This document shows, piece after piece, positions 30,755 through 42,586 of a stretch of 43,245 nucleotides of DNA. This stretch comes from Euperipatoides rowelli (lineage: Eukaryota; Onychophora; Udeonychophora; Euonychophora; Peripatopsidae), in NCBI GenBank assembly GCA_003024985.2, contig PXIH01S0000351.1; one strand, 5' to 3'. Below the pieces are notes generated by a model. That model had not been told where the DNA came from. It was given only the letters and a program-made list of their open reading frames with translations, and searched no databases. Positions within the stretch are counted from its first letter, which is position 1. Every line of letters begins with the position of its first letter. The position numbers were made by a program, and so were the translations under genes.

Positions 30755-32529
30755 ATCCACAGCAGAGGATGGGCGTCGGACCTTGCCGATGAATCCTCCA
30801 GCTGAAGGCTGAGTTTCAATAGATCATGGTATGGGGGCTGTTCTACCAAGTACAACACCTCGACCGACACTCAAGTCGTCTACGAACAATTCGATGCCGG
30901 GATGTCAACGAAGGGGGTGACCCTCCGACTATGGCAGTGTAGCGTGAGTTTCGGCCACAGTCTGCCGTGTTAGTCACAGGGTCAGGGGAACAGGTCGGGG
31001 CCAAGCCCAGTGAGCGGTGGCAACCCTTAACATTACCTTGCAAGAACCCAAGCACCAGACCGAATCCTCACGACGTGGGCTGGATTCCGACTTGGAGGCA
31101 TTCAGTCATAATCCGTCAGACTCTGCTTCGCACCACCGGCCTTTCGACCGAGCGTGAGGACCGAACATCCAAACCCACGGTTCCTCTCGTACTGAGTGGA
31201 ATTGCCGTGGCGAGGACTTTACCGTTAAAAAACGCTTTCATCGGTAGGGTAAACCTAACCTGTCTCATGACAGTCTGAACCCAGCTCACTTTCCCTGCTG
31301 GTGGGTGAACAATCCAATGCTTGGCGAATTCTGCTTCACAATGATAAGAAGAGCTGACATCGAATGATCAAAAAGCGACGTCGCTATGAACGCTTGGCCG
31401 CCACAAGCCAGTTATCTCTGTGGTAATTTTTCTGACACCTTTCGCTTAAAACTCTTAAAGTACATGAGGGCGCGGGCGACCACCATTTCCCCTTTGCACA
31501 TCCCCATGTGAAGGGGAACATGTTTCCAAGGCATGAACATGGAAGCCCGAATATGCCCTTTCGGGTTGGGGGGCGAAAGGATCGATAGGCCGCGCTTTCG
31601 CGGTCCGCATCCGTACTGAGGATTAGGATCGAGTGAGCTTTTGCCCTTTTGATCGAAGCAAGGCTACTAACCTTGCTGAGCTCACTTAGGACACCCACAT
31701 TACACTTTGATGGATGTACCACCCCAGTCAAACTCCCCACCTGATTTTTTACTTTCCCCAATGCACGGTGTTCCGAGCAGCGCCAGACTGCAAGGCTTCG
31801 TGTGCATGCCCACCCCATAACCTTTGGAATCCGAACCTCTTGACCGTCCACCTTCGATGCCACAGGAGGCAATGTTTGAAAATAGAAAACCTACGGAAAG
31901 TGGGACACTCCCTTGCTCCGTTATTTTTTTTCACCTGGCTCCTTTTTGGTGGGCCCGGCAGACCGGGTCAAGAAGATAGGACCTCACTGACCATGGGGAA
32001 GCATGACCACTGTCACCCGGATGACCGGTGGGCACGGCGGGTGAGAAAACAGCACCGCCGCCACTTTAATTCAGCCCACTTGAAAACTTGTAAATCGGCC
32101 GGCAAGGCTGACCGACAAACCGGCCACCTCAGCGGATGAGCGAAGAAACAGTCGCAGTAGAGGTATTTTACTGACAGACGGTGATGGTTTTTTGATGGCC
32201 GCCGACCCACCTCCCACTTATGCTATGCCTCCGTATCCTTGCAAAGTCAGACTAGAGTTAAGCTCAACAGGGTCTTCTTTCCTCGCCGATTCCACCAAGC
32301 CCATTCCCTTGGCTGTGGTTTTGCTAGATAGTAGATAGGGACAGTGGGAATCTCGTTCATCCATTCATGCGTGTCACTAATTAGATGACGAGGCATTTGG
32401 TTACTTATATATGTTTTCTGTTTAGGACAGATCTTTATTGCAATAATAAAAGAAAAAGATAAAAAAAGAGATAGGACAAGGATATGCTCCCTCCTTCTCA
32501 CATAGAAATAAAATATGTATTTAAGTGTT

Positions 32530-33000
32530 AATACTCCATCACTTCCTGAAAAATTGGTAGGTGCACAGCACACCCTTAATACCGCTGTCACACAATATGC
32601 CTCTAAATTTCAAACCTCTTGCACCTATCACCAGTGCCTCAACTGAGCATGAATTGCCCATTAGTCTTTCTATACCTTCTTTAAGGCATAAGTATTTATC
32701 TACCTTATCTTGGTAGACCTTATTTAATGCTCTCTTACTCCCTGTGTCTTAGGGAATCGCACTATCGACAATCATTGAGCAGTCAGGATAGTGTATAACC
32801 ATGTCTGGTTTAAGTCACTCCGTTCGGAGCAACAATTAGCGGTTCTTTTATAATTTCGATTGGTTCCTTCACCTTGTCTAAAAGGCGTAAAAAACACTTA
32901 GACATTTCATTATGTCTAACAATTCTAGGCAAGTGTGTTGGGGGGCACACTTGAGTTATATGCGATATTGTTTCCAACTTTCCACTTCCATTTCAGCACT
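32530..33000 (-). pseudogene. R2 restriction-like endonuclease domain remnant
   Basis: Read on the minus strand, pieces in two frames give SHITQVCPPTHLPRIVRHNE at about 32908-32970, then KPDMVIHYPDCSMIVDSAIP at about 32755-32814, then KVYQDKVDKYLC. These correspond to the conserved HxxQxCPxTHxxRIxRHN and KPD...D segments of the R2 endonuclease. A one-base shift near 32815 and a stop near 32752 break it. The final stop is at about 32550, followed by the 3' UTR. Confidence 0.85.
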
Positions 33001-33347
33001 ATGTGGGATCCGTGCATTTCATGTTTGATAAAGCACGGCAGGATAACATTCCAGTCCTTAGCTGAACAATGTAAATTCGGTCTGTACCTGCGGTCCCACT
33101 ATGGGGATCCATCCAATGGTTGGATTCCTTGTTTCCAACAAATACAGGGAAATCACCTTGATATATCCTTGATAAATTACTGTAATGTTCATGTAATTTA
33201 TCGTCAAAATTTTCCGGATGCCCTTAACATCCATCATTCCCTCTGGGATCCAGCCCAGTTATTAATAGCTGTATTTGGCTTGTGGGAAGAAGGATGGTCT
33301 AACAACCAATCAATATTCACATTTCCGATTCTATAGAGTCGGGCTAC

Positions 33348-33560
33348 CTATCGACATTGTATGTTTGGTATAAGCTTTGTTAGGTCAGGCAGACCAAATC
33401 CACCATCTTTCCATGGTAAATCAAATATTGCTTTAGGCATTCCTCCGGTAGTCTTAAAGTGGAATATCCAGAGTAGGAACATCTGTAGATGTTTGCCCAA
33501 CTTACCAACGTCTGTCTTGCAGCCCATGATTGATACAAGCTGGTATAAATATTTCGGCAT
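33348..33560 (-). pseudogene. R2 reverse transcriptase C-terminal remnant
   Basis: A 70-codon open stretch starting MPKYLYQLVS. It has the KDGGFGLPDL segment typical of the end of the R2 reverse transcriptase domain, then a TAG. The same frame stays open for about 50 codons after that stop (VARLYRIGNVNIDWLL), so this is a single nonsense change within a once longer frame. It is upstream, in element sense, of the endonuclease remnants at 32803-32971. Confidence 0.85.
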
Positions 33561-33642
33561 AATTACTTGACGTAAACATATTAGTTTAAGAGAGTCATAT
33601 TTACTCCCGCCATTTACCCGCGCTTCTTGGAATTTCTTGATT

Positions 33643-33674
<32 letters not shown>

Positions 33675-35193
33675 CCTTTAAACACCGGTCACCGGCTGTC
33701 ACGATGCTTTGTTTAGATTAGAATAACGGATTCCCCGGGTCCGTGCCAGTTCTGAGATAGCCGTCGACCACCAGTCGAGTGCGGGCAACCAGACAGGAAG
33801 CAGACGGAAGTGAACCCGCTGACCCGTCTATGCTAACGGTGTGAGGCGATGGGGAGGACAATGACTGATGCTCCACAAAGAGATGCCAATGTCGAACTCC
33901 TTTTTCCACCTCTCACCTCCTGATGTGACCAAGGCATTACGCCCGACGGGAAGACGGCTCGGGGAGCTGTCTGCTGGGAACAAGCTCCCTTTGCCAACCC
34001 GCCTGATGGGCTTTGCTACCAGGCTTAATGTCCACCTGACACCTGACGGAGCCACCCCGGCCCGACCAACCTGGCCCTCAGAGCCAATCCTTTTCCCGAA
34101 GTTACGGATCCCTTATCTACATTCTTCTGTTGACCATAGGCTGTTCACCTCAGAGACCTGCTGTGGATATGGGTACAATCCGGCACAAAAATCACCCCCT
34201 TGATGGGGAGTCACTCCCTCGGATTTTCAAGGGCCGGCGGAAGCGCACCGGGCGCTGTGAGAACGGCGGCGCTTTACGGGTCGTGACATCCCTATCGCCG
34301 GGCGAACTGATTAGAAGGAGTCCAACCCTTACAAAGGAAAGACAACTCTTCCCAGGGCCTCCGCCAACATCTCCGAGTTCATTTGCATTACCACTATATG
34401 GGCCGTGCCACGCAAGGTGAGCGTGAAGGGGCTTACTCCTTTTCTCCTCACCACCATGCCAACGGACGATGTAGAACAGTAACTGTATTCTATGTGGGTT
34501 TGTTTCTTTTTCCAACCACCCAATTGGAATTTGTTTTCCCCATCCCCCGCTACACATCACCATCTTTTAATTGATTTCAATGGGCCTTTTCGCTCCTGCC
34601 GATCCCCGACCAAGACAGGTTGTGGTCGGTGGCAGGGCGAAAGGTGTCAAGAATCCCGGCAATGAAAACACACCAAGTTTCGGTAACAGGGGGGGGGAGG
34701 TAGCGTAACTGAAAAATTTACTGCTACCAAATTGAACACACATAGACCTGAAAGGTTACTGGCTATGCCACCACTGATGGGAGGAAAGTTTCTGCCCCAC
34801 TCTCTCTCCTCGCGGCAGATGGCCGACTTCCATGTCCGGGTCCAGGAATATTAACCCGATTCCCTTTCGACTTTCGGGTGCCCAGTCATCTATAAATAGT
34901 AAAGCCGCCGATAAAAATAGACCTCCTGCCGGATTGGTCTTAGGATCCACTGAGCCATGTTCAACCGCTATTCACATGGAACCCTTCTCCACTTCGGCCC
35001 TCGAGGGTCTTGCTCGAGTATTTGCTACTACCACCAAGATCTGCGACGGCTCTGGATGGGCTCACACCTTGCTGTTCTGAGCTCACCGCCATAGCCCTCC
35101 TACTCATCTCGGCCTGGTACCTTTCTCTTTGCCGAGGTGGCCGGGGATAGGCTCGATGCTCCAGCGCCATTCATTTTCAGGTCCAGTCGCTTT

Positions 35194-35224
<31 letters not shown>

Positions 35225-36743
35225 ATTCCGACTTCCATGGCCACCGTCCTGCTGTCTATAGCGACCGATGCCTTTTATGGGATCTGATGAGTGCCCACAC
35301 ATCGGGCGCCTTAACCCGGCATTCAGTTCATCCCACAGCGCCAGTTCTGCTTACCAAAAGCGGCCCACTTGGAGCTCTCGTGCGAGTAGCCGAGCTTCAG
35401 TTAGGAAAGCGTCGGACATCTCACCCATTCAAAGTTTGAGAATAGGTCGAGGCTGTTTCGCCCCCGAGGCCTGTAATCATTCGCTTTACCAGATGACACC
35501 GGATGTGTTAAAACTCCAAGCTCCAGCTATCCAGAGGGAAACTTGGAGGGAACCAGCTACTAGACGGTTCNATTAGTCTTTCGCCCCTATACTCGGATCC
35601 GATGATCAATTTGCACATCAGAATCGCTACAGACCTCCACCGGAGGTTCCACCGGCTTCGTCCTGTCCGGGAATAGTTCACCGTCTTTCGGGTCCTAACG
35701 TGTACGCTCTCGCTCCGCCTCCACCAACCCTGCCGTGGTGAAACGACAAGGCCAACCAAATGAGACAGGCCGGCGGTGTGCCCCGTCAGCTGCCGAAAAA
35801 AAATGGCCCTACGGGGATCCTGCCTAAGGTTCACTTTCATTGCGCCTTCGGGCTTTGAGGGAAACCCTATGACTCGAGCACATGTTAAACTCCTTGGTCT
35901 GTGATTCAAGATGGGATGGGCGGATGACTGACCTACTCGCCACTGACCGACACCTGGCCATGAAGGTGGCTACCTACCCTGCTGCTATGGAGACCGCACC
36001 ATCTGTGAAACTCCCATGCCGAGATCATCAGCTGGATTGACGGGAGCAGATAGCACAAGGTGGTGAGGCCCTTCATCCCGTCCACCTGAATGGATGAGGC
36101 CGGCTGTGTCAGAACCTGCGCTCATGGGCGTGGGTCGTCCTCGGTGGCCAGGCGGATTACCAGGTAACGACGGACGGGTAACCATGACTTGCTGATGGCG
36201 CGAAGCCACCAGGCCATGCCTCTGCATCGCACTGACCTTCTGACCGCCTGTCCACCGGTCATGGCATCCTCCCCAGAGGAAATTTGCCCTTCGGTTTGGG
36301 CTTCGAGGTTCCACCCGTTTACCTCCGAGAGGTTTCATGTACTGTTGAACTCTCTTCAAAGTTCTTTTCAACTTTCCCTCATGGTACTTGTTCACTATCG
36401 GTCATGCCATGAGTATTTAGCCTTAGATGGAGTTTACCACCCACTTCGGCAACCCTACTCTCAGGAGGTTCCGACTGGCCGGTGTAGTTTGACCACTAGG
36501 GGCCTCACACCCGCCCAGGGTGTGTGCTCCGTTCGCAGAGACTCGGGCCTCTGTGGATGGACCAGAAGGTGTCCTTCCCTTATGCCACAGTTCCCGGAGG
36601 CCGTAGCATGGACCGCGGGATTCGGCATTGGCTCTTCCCCTTTTGCTCACCGCTACCGGGAGAATCCTCGTTAGTTTCTTTTCCTCCACTTAATGATATG
36701 CTTAAATTCAGCGGGTGATCTTGTCCGATCCGAGGTCAGGCGA

Positions 36744-37433
36744 TATGGATTTTTTTTGCCATCCATTTTTTTGATCAGGTTTTTCGGGTGACCAAGGATC
36801 GTCCACCTTCTTCCCTGCCTACACGTCATCTGTGTTCAAACTTTCAGTTTGGGTAGGGCTTTCTGTGTCTTTTTACCAACCCGATAATGTGTACATCTTT
36901 GGGCTGTTTCCTCATGTCTCTCAGGTACCATGGGCTAGATTACACCATGTAGGAAACATTCAATAAGGTCAAATCATGGTGATGGCGGCGGAAAGGACCT
37001 GCCACCATATGGCTCTACCTGCTGCACGGTCAACGTACATGCACCATCTCCATGTACATCACCTCGGTATGCCACCCCGCGAGGAAAAAGGCACCTGGGA
37101 AGAGACAATAGAAGGGGAAAAACACCATTTTCTCCATATTGTGACTTGCACCTACCTTCCTTCGATGCCTTTCCTCTCCGTCTATATCTGTAACAACTGG
37201 AGGTACAGGCCTTTTTATTCTTAATTCAATGGCGGATCAGCATCAGAAGGTATCCCTCCCTATGACCGTCGGGATTTCCGGCTCGAGTCCTCTAACCCGC
37301 TCATCGGGCCACCGATCACCAACATGGTGGCGATGATGACATGTGTACCGGGTTAGAGCCGGACGCGATCACGACATCTTTCTTGGAGATTCATGTTACT
37401 TTGAAACTCGGACGGGCGAGGCCTTGGGAAAAA
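36744..37433 (-). other. ITS2, unit B (about 690 bp)
   Basis: The spacer between 28S and 5.8S. Its first ~90 bp match the unit A ITS2, after which about 600 bp are unique to B (from about 36823). Chance open frames are present, but no gene is supported. Confidence 0.85.
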
Positions 37434-37521
37434 CCCGAGGCCGCAATGTGCGTTCAAAAGGTCGATGATCGAGGTGTCCTGCAATTCACATTAATTATCG
37501 CAGTGATCCACCACTCAAAGT
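37434..37521 (-). pseudogene. 5.8S rRNA gene, unit B, with central deletion
   Basis: Matches 5.8S at ccgcaatgtgcgttcaaaag, cgatgatcgaggtgtcctgc and gatccaccactc. About 34 nt are missing between 'atcgcag' and 'tgatccacc'. The lost piece includes the reverse complement of CGATGAAGAACGCAG, the most conserved core. Short homology (ag) at the breakpoint suggests a simple deletion. Such a 5.8S cannot pair normally with 28S. Confidence 0.92.
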
Positions 37522-38267
37522 CATGTCTATTTGTTACGACTTGGTAACTCTCACTACCTCTCTCTCCAACCAACACCCTCTCTCCTCCGAGGCATCAAAT
37601 TTACACAAAATTGGCCTGGGCTATTTGATCATCCTGGTTGACCGCCTCCACCCTCCTTTCCACCGTGCGTTATGCAAATACATCTAAACAAACCCAGGCA
37701 GCATGCGGCCCGATCAGCTCTTTAAAGCTCACCTGCCACCACATGGGTTCTCACCAGTCCGCCATCGCTGGTTACCTAACACCTCGGGTTCGGCAGTAGG
37801 AGGTGGTCATACCAGCCTAGCTACCTAGTAGACTTTCCTGAGTGTATCCTCCTTTTTTTTTACACCCAGTGGATGGTGACACTGACACCGACCGGCACAC
37901 ACCCTGTTTCTTTTCCCCAACTCAATTCGCGCATGATACTGTTCCCGTTAAAAAATATCCAAAATTCCAAAATCGGGCTATTTGATCGTCCCGGCCAGTG
38001 ACGGGTTGGTTCGTGCGCTCTCCTCCAAGGCGTCCAAATTACAAACACAAGTCGGATTGGGCTATTTGATCATCCCGGTCGACTGCCTCTCTACCTTTCA
38101 ACCCTTCTGTGTACACTTGCTCTCTGTCTCACTGTCCCATGCATTCCTCTGAGGGATCAATTTAAATAAGTCGGCCCAAACTATTTGATCGTACCGGTCG
38201 ACCGCCTCTCTTTTTTTTGACCAACTCTCGGTCCCTAGCAACCGGCCTTGTTCTATTCGTTCAACCT
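37522..38267 (-). other. ITS1, unit B, with dispersed repeats
   Basis: Collinear with the unit A ITS1, including the 'ggctatttgatc' repeats near 37618, 37975, 38060 and 38178 (the last reads aaactatttgatc). It ends abruptly near 38262, losing the part next to 18S. Confidence 0.85.
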
Positions 38268-39714
38268 GAGCTGATGACTCATACTTACTGTGAATTCCTC
38301 ATTGGAGGGACACAATTGAAAGTCATTGTCCCTAGCATGAAAGGGTTTCAATGGGTTTCCCAAGCCTGTCAGCTCGGGAGAAACAAGCATGCTGAGCCCT
38401 TCAGTATAGTGCATGTGTGGCCCCGGACATCTAAGGGCTTCACAGACCTGTTATTGCTCAATCTTGGATGGCTGAACACAGCTCATTCCTCTAAAAAGCT
38501 GGCGGGCCTTCGGTTATGCTTCCGCTTAAGCTCCCCTTCCGTCTCGACCGCTCGGGAAACAGCAAAGACAGCGAGAAGGTAGTGACAAAAAGGTTTCCCC
38601 GCAAACCGTGGATGGCTTGCGGATGACCCCTCTGCCCCCGCCTTCCCTCATACCCGCCGAACCAAACGGCCAAGGATGGGGAAAATGGAAAAAACAAAGG
38701 ACGGACGGCAAAGATCAAAAACCGCCCTGGGCTACTTAACTTGCTAGAGTCTTGTTCATTATCGGAATTAACCTGACAAATCGCTCCACCAACTAAGAAT
38801 GGCCATGCTCCACCACCACCCGAATTGAGAAAGAGCTCTTAATCTGTCAATCCTCGTGGTGTCCGGGCCAGGTGAGGTTCCCGTGTTGAGTCAAATTAAG
38901 CCACAGGCTCCACTCCGGGTGGTGCCCTTCTGTCAATTCCTTTAAGTTTCAGCTTTGCAACCATACTTCCCCTGGAACCGGAAAGCTTGGGTTTCCCGGG
39001 GGCTGCCTGCCAAGTCATGGTAGTAACCCTGGCGGATCGTCAGGTGGCATCGTTTATGGTCAGATCTAGGGCGGTATCTGATCGCCTTCGAACCTCTGAC
39101 TTTCATTCTTGATTAAGGAAAACATTCTTGGCAAATGCTTTCGCAACAGTTCGTCTCGCGGCAGTCCTAGAATTTCACCTCTTGCGCCACGGTACGAATT
39201 CCCCCGGCCGTCTCTCTTAATCAAGATGGTGGAAAATCCTGAAAACCAACAAAATAGGACCACTGGTCCTCTTTCATTATTCCATGCATGACTATTCAGG
39301 TCTTTTTTAAACAACGCTTTACCGGCCTACCTTGAGCACTCTAATTTTTTCAAAGTAAACGTTAGGCGACCGAACCGGCAGACACTCACTGAAGAGTTAC
39401 CGCGGGGGCCTCTGTGACCATGCGGTTCTGGGGGCACGGTGGGAGACTCACCGCTCGAAGGCGGCAGCCCGCCGGCCCGAAAACCCAAATCCAACTACGA
39501 GCTTTTTAACCGCAGCAACTTTAATATATGCTATCGGAGCTGGAATTACCACGGCTGCTGGCACCAGACTTGCCCTCCGATAGATCCTCATTAAAAGGAT
39601 TTAAAGCAGACTCATTCCGATTATGAGGCCTCATTAAGAGTCCCATATCATTATTTTTCATCACTACCTCCCCGTTCGGGGATTGGGTAATTTGCGTGCC
39701 TGCTGCCTTCCTTG
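38268..39714 (-). pseudogene. 18S rRNA gene unit B, lacking its 3' end and interrupted by E3
   Basis: 18S sequence begins at 'gagctgatgactc', about 220 nt inside the normal 3' end. The terminal part and the adjoining ITS1 (about 310 bp in total compared with unit A) are deleted, so the dimethyl-A hairpin and mRNA decoding region are absent. It contains the 3' domain missing from unit A, with an expanded V7 region at about 38500-38735. The universally conserved segment near 39545 reads gaattaccacggctgctgg, one change from normal. At 39714 the gene is cut by E3, at the same place as unit A. The 5' part lies beyond the window. Confidence 0.95.
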
Positions 39715-39815
39715 AAGCTTTACTGCTGGGAAACCTTGTTTTAGACCCGAACTTCTTGTTTGCGGTCAAATCTGGGAGGTTTGGAGTATCAGTTCCTGTC
39801 TGTGAGAATATATAG

Positions 39816-42584
39816 ATGAGTAAACCACAGGATTTCTTGAGGCAGGGCAGAGAAAAAATGCCAGCAAAGAAATGGAATCTAGGTGCATCTAGGGGCTATA
39901 AGGACCAAAAATACCAACCAAGTTTTAATTTACCAGTACAAAAGAGAGAGACCTAATTAGAGAGAGAGAGAGCAGGACTTATCATGGAAGGAAGATGAAA
40001 CTAGGAAAAATAAGAGAAATAGACCGAATAGCGATGAAGAAGCAGAAGGAGTAATTAAGCCCACATATGCGTATCTGCAAAGACTAGTTTAAACATGGAA
40101 ACACAATTAGAAGACAAGGACAAATATAAAAATTAATTGTTTAAAGATACACGTTCAAATTCATATGTTAAAAGAGGCTTGTTTTGTTACAGAAGAAACG
40201 GATTAAACCTGAACGATTATTTGAAAGAAGTCAATGTAGCCTATGGTGAGCAGGCTATAACAATGATTTTTCAATCTACTTTTAGAAAAAATGAGATGTT
40301 CATTGAGTCTCAAGAACTAGCAATCCTAATGTCTGAAAAAGGAATAATTATAAATACCTGTAAAGATGTTCTTAATGGACACCAAACCAGTAAATATAAC
40401 AATTAAGAGCATCATGCCTTGGATAACAGAGGAGGAAATAATTGATGCCCTCAAATCCTTTGGCCAAGTGGTTAAAGGCTCTTTAGACTTTCTTTATATG
40501 CCAGCGGGAAATAACCCTTACCTAAAAATAAAGACTGGAACAATTAACTTATATATTTATATAAGCAAAAAAGTCCCTTTGCCAGAATCAATCGCAGTTA
40601 AGATCGGAGACGATCTACATAAATGGTATATCGCTCCCACAAGCGTAATCTGCTTCAACTGTGGTAATTCAGGCCATTGGTTGAAATATTGTGGGGACGA
40701 TCATAATAAAGAGAGTATAAGAACAAGAGTCAACCAAGACAGAATAAAGATAGGACTACCTACTTTAGAAGAAATAGAAAAAGAGAAAAATGATTCAAAG
40801 GATGACAATCAAGAGGAAAGTAAAGAAATAGAAAATTAAACATTAAAAATAAATAATTTTCCCAAACTAAGGAGTAAACAGAAGGAATTTGAGTTTAGGG
40901 ATGTTGTGAATAAACCTGTGACAGATGTTCCAAAGGTTTCCGAAACTCCTCAGAATGAAATTCAGAGCTTAGAGTTTAATAGACAACAGAATGAAAATGA
41001 TGGAAATAGTGTGAGTTTCAAAGATAATATGGAGTCAGAAGTTCATGCAAATAGAGATAATGGGAATAATGAGCCTGATCGGGATATAGATCTTCTAAAT
41101 TTAAATGATGATGACGATGCTATGTTGAGTAACGGGAATGTCGATTGGTCTGCCCAAAATACTGAAGACACTGACAAAACTCCAGGTTTGAGTGTTACTA
41201 TTACAAAAACAGAGCAGAATAGTTTGAACATTGCAAACATGGATCTTTTGGAACAGTGTAAAGAAGATATGTTGATTACTGATCAAATATGGTGTCCTGA
41301 AGAAGAGGATGAGATACAGATTTTGAAGGAGAAGGATAAAGGATTGATCGTAATTGATAAAAATCAAAGTGAAAAATTTGATCAACTTGAGATTTTGATG
41401 GGCAGAGAGACAGTCTGTTGCTGGAGAAAGAAGGCACCCAGAAAGAAGATATGGGTGTAGGGAAAGGAGAGTTTGAAAAAGGTAGTATAGAGGCACATAT
41501 GAGTGATGCAGAGATGGAGGAGGTAGCTGAGGAAGACGGTGACGATGAGAATGGGGAAGGGAACGATGGACATATGGAGAAGAGTTTTGATGGTGACGAT
41601 GGGAGAAATGAGACAAATCAGAATAAAGAAGATATGCAGTTGATGAATGTGGATAGTCAGATTTTTGAACTGATAGTAGAGAAAGAGAAAGATGAGGAAG
41701 ATAAGAACCATGGTACCTCACAATTGGTGGAAGATGGAAAGATGATCCCAGAGAATACATTTCTGAACCAAGACCCGACAGAACTACAAAAGAGCCCTCA
41801 GAAAGTAAGAGGAGATGAGGAGGAAAAATTGAAAGATTAACAGAATGATGATATTGGTGGTATACCAGGAGGAATAACTGTCGAGCAGGTGTAAAGGACA
41901 TAGTTGACATAAACCAAAAGCATAAAAAGATGGAAATAGAAAGATTGAGAACACCTTTTGTTGGTAGAACAAAAGAAAAGATATTGAAAATTTTGGGAAA
42001 TGCTGTATTGAATAAAAATAAATAAAAAAAGAGCATACACAGATGATGCCCTAAAAGCTTTTGGTAGTGATTACATAAGAAAGATTGGAGTAGAACATCA
42101 GATATTCTTCAAAAGTATAAACATGGACAAAGAGATTAAGAACTATGCCCACACATTAAAGAAACATGAGGAATGTAATAGTCCTGAAGAAAGGACTATT
42201 AATAAATACTTGGAAGAATTACAATGAATTAAGGGAAATCTAGAGCTAGGAAAGAGTACTAAAGACTATAAAGATAGAAACATACCAGATTGCAGTACTT
42301 CTATGTTTCAGCTAATTAATTTGGTCGATCAAGCGGCACATGACAAAGCAGATAAAAGGAGATACAGTGTGGAATTTTTCAAGTACTTTGAAATAGAAAA
42401 AGCCAGGACAGCATTGGAGGATAGTGATGTTCTCAAATTCCTTAAAGCTAATGGCAGAATTTATGAAGTATACAAATTCTGGTTGCAAGCATGTAGTTAC
42501 AAGAAAATTTACTTTGTCCAGAGTGAGTTTCACGAAAGAATCCTCAATTTCTTGAGAGACGAATCGGTAGTTGAAATAATTTAA
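39816..42584 (+). pseudogene. E3 ORF1: gag-like CCHC protein, frameshifted
   Basis: Starts MSKPQDFLRQ at 39816 (similar to E1 MYNPGVF); this frame ends near 39956. The conserved N-terminal block is open at 40137-40370 (RSNSYVKRG...DYL...YGEQAITMIFQ...ESQELA). A shift near 40370 leads to the RRM-like segment (ITIKSIMPW...SFGQVVKGS) and an intact CCHC knuckle at 40651-40692 (CFNC...GHWLKYC). A TAA at 40837-40839 is followed in the same frame by the acidic linker to 41460, then another frame (41418-41840) rich in Glu and Asp. The C-terminal domain is intact at about 42280-42581 (LINLVDQA...FFKYFEIE...GRIYEVYKFWLQAC...). The longest of the three ORF1s, about 920 codons. Confidence 0.82.
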
Positions 42585-42586
42585 TT

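Larger units (their letters stand above)
32404..33585 (-). mobile_element. R2: R2-type retrotransposon fragment, 5'-truncated, at the canonical 28S R2 site
   Basis: Reads in the 28S sense on the minus strand. The 3' end abuts 28S at the exact R2 position (element | taaccaaatgcctc; usual tagccaaatgcctc). The 5' side rejoins 28S at the ttaagagagtcat block near 33586. About 1.18 kb, so only the C-terminal part of the R2 protein remains. The reverse transcriptase C-terminal segment is at 33560-33348, including KDGGFGLPDL. An in-frame stop follows at 33348. Then HITQVCPPTH (32942-32971), RHNEMS (32900-32917) and KPDM (about 32803-32814) match the zinc-binding and restriction-like endonuclease motifs of R2. 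Further stops and frame changes are present. The 3' UTR is about 130 nt. Known R2 biology (28S-specific target-primed insertion) fits every part of this. Confidence 0.92.
30755..36743 (-). rRNA. 28S rRNA gene, unit B, interrupted by an R2 element
   Basis: Minus-strand large-subunit rRNA, 5' end near 36743 and 3' end near 30755 (estimated). It retains a normal sarcin-ricin loop at 31180-31193 (AGTACGAGAGGAAC in rRNA sense). It is interrupted at the R2 site by 32404-33585. It lacks two stretches present in unit A, about 330 nt at the junction near 31743 and about 150 nt near 36283, probably expansion-segment deletions. It has one N (35571). Overall it is closer to a normal 28S than unit A, but the R2 insertion would prevent a functional product. 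Confidence 0.95.

Noticed and set aside
41101-42036. Minus-strand open frame of 311 codons
   Set aside because: It is the reverse of the acidic, purine-rich ORF1 linker of E3, giving a Ser/Leu/His-rich translation. No family features.
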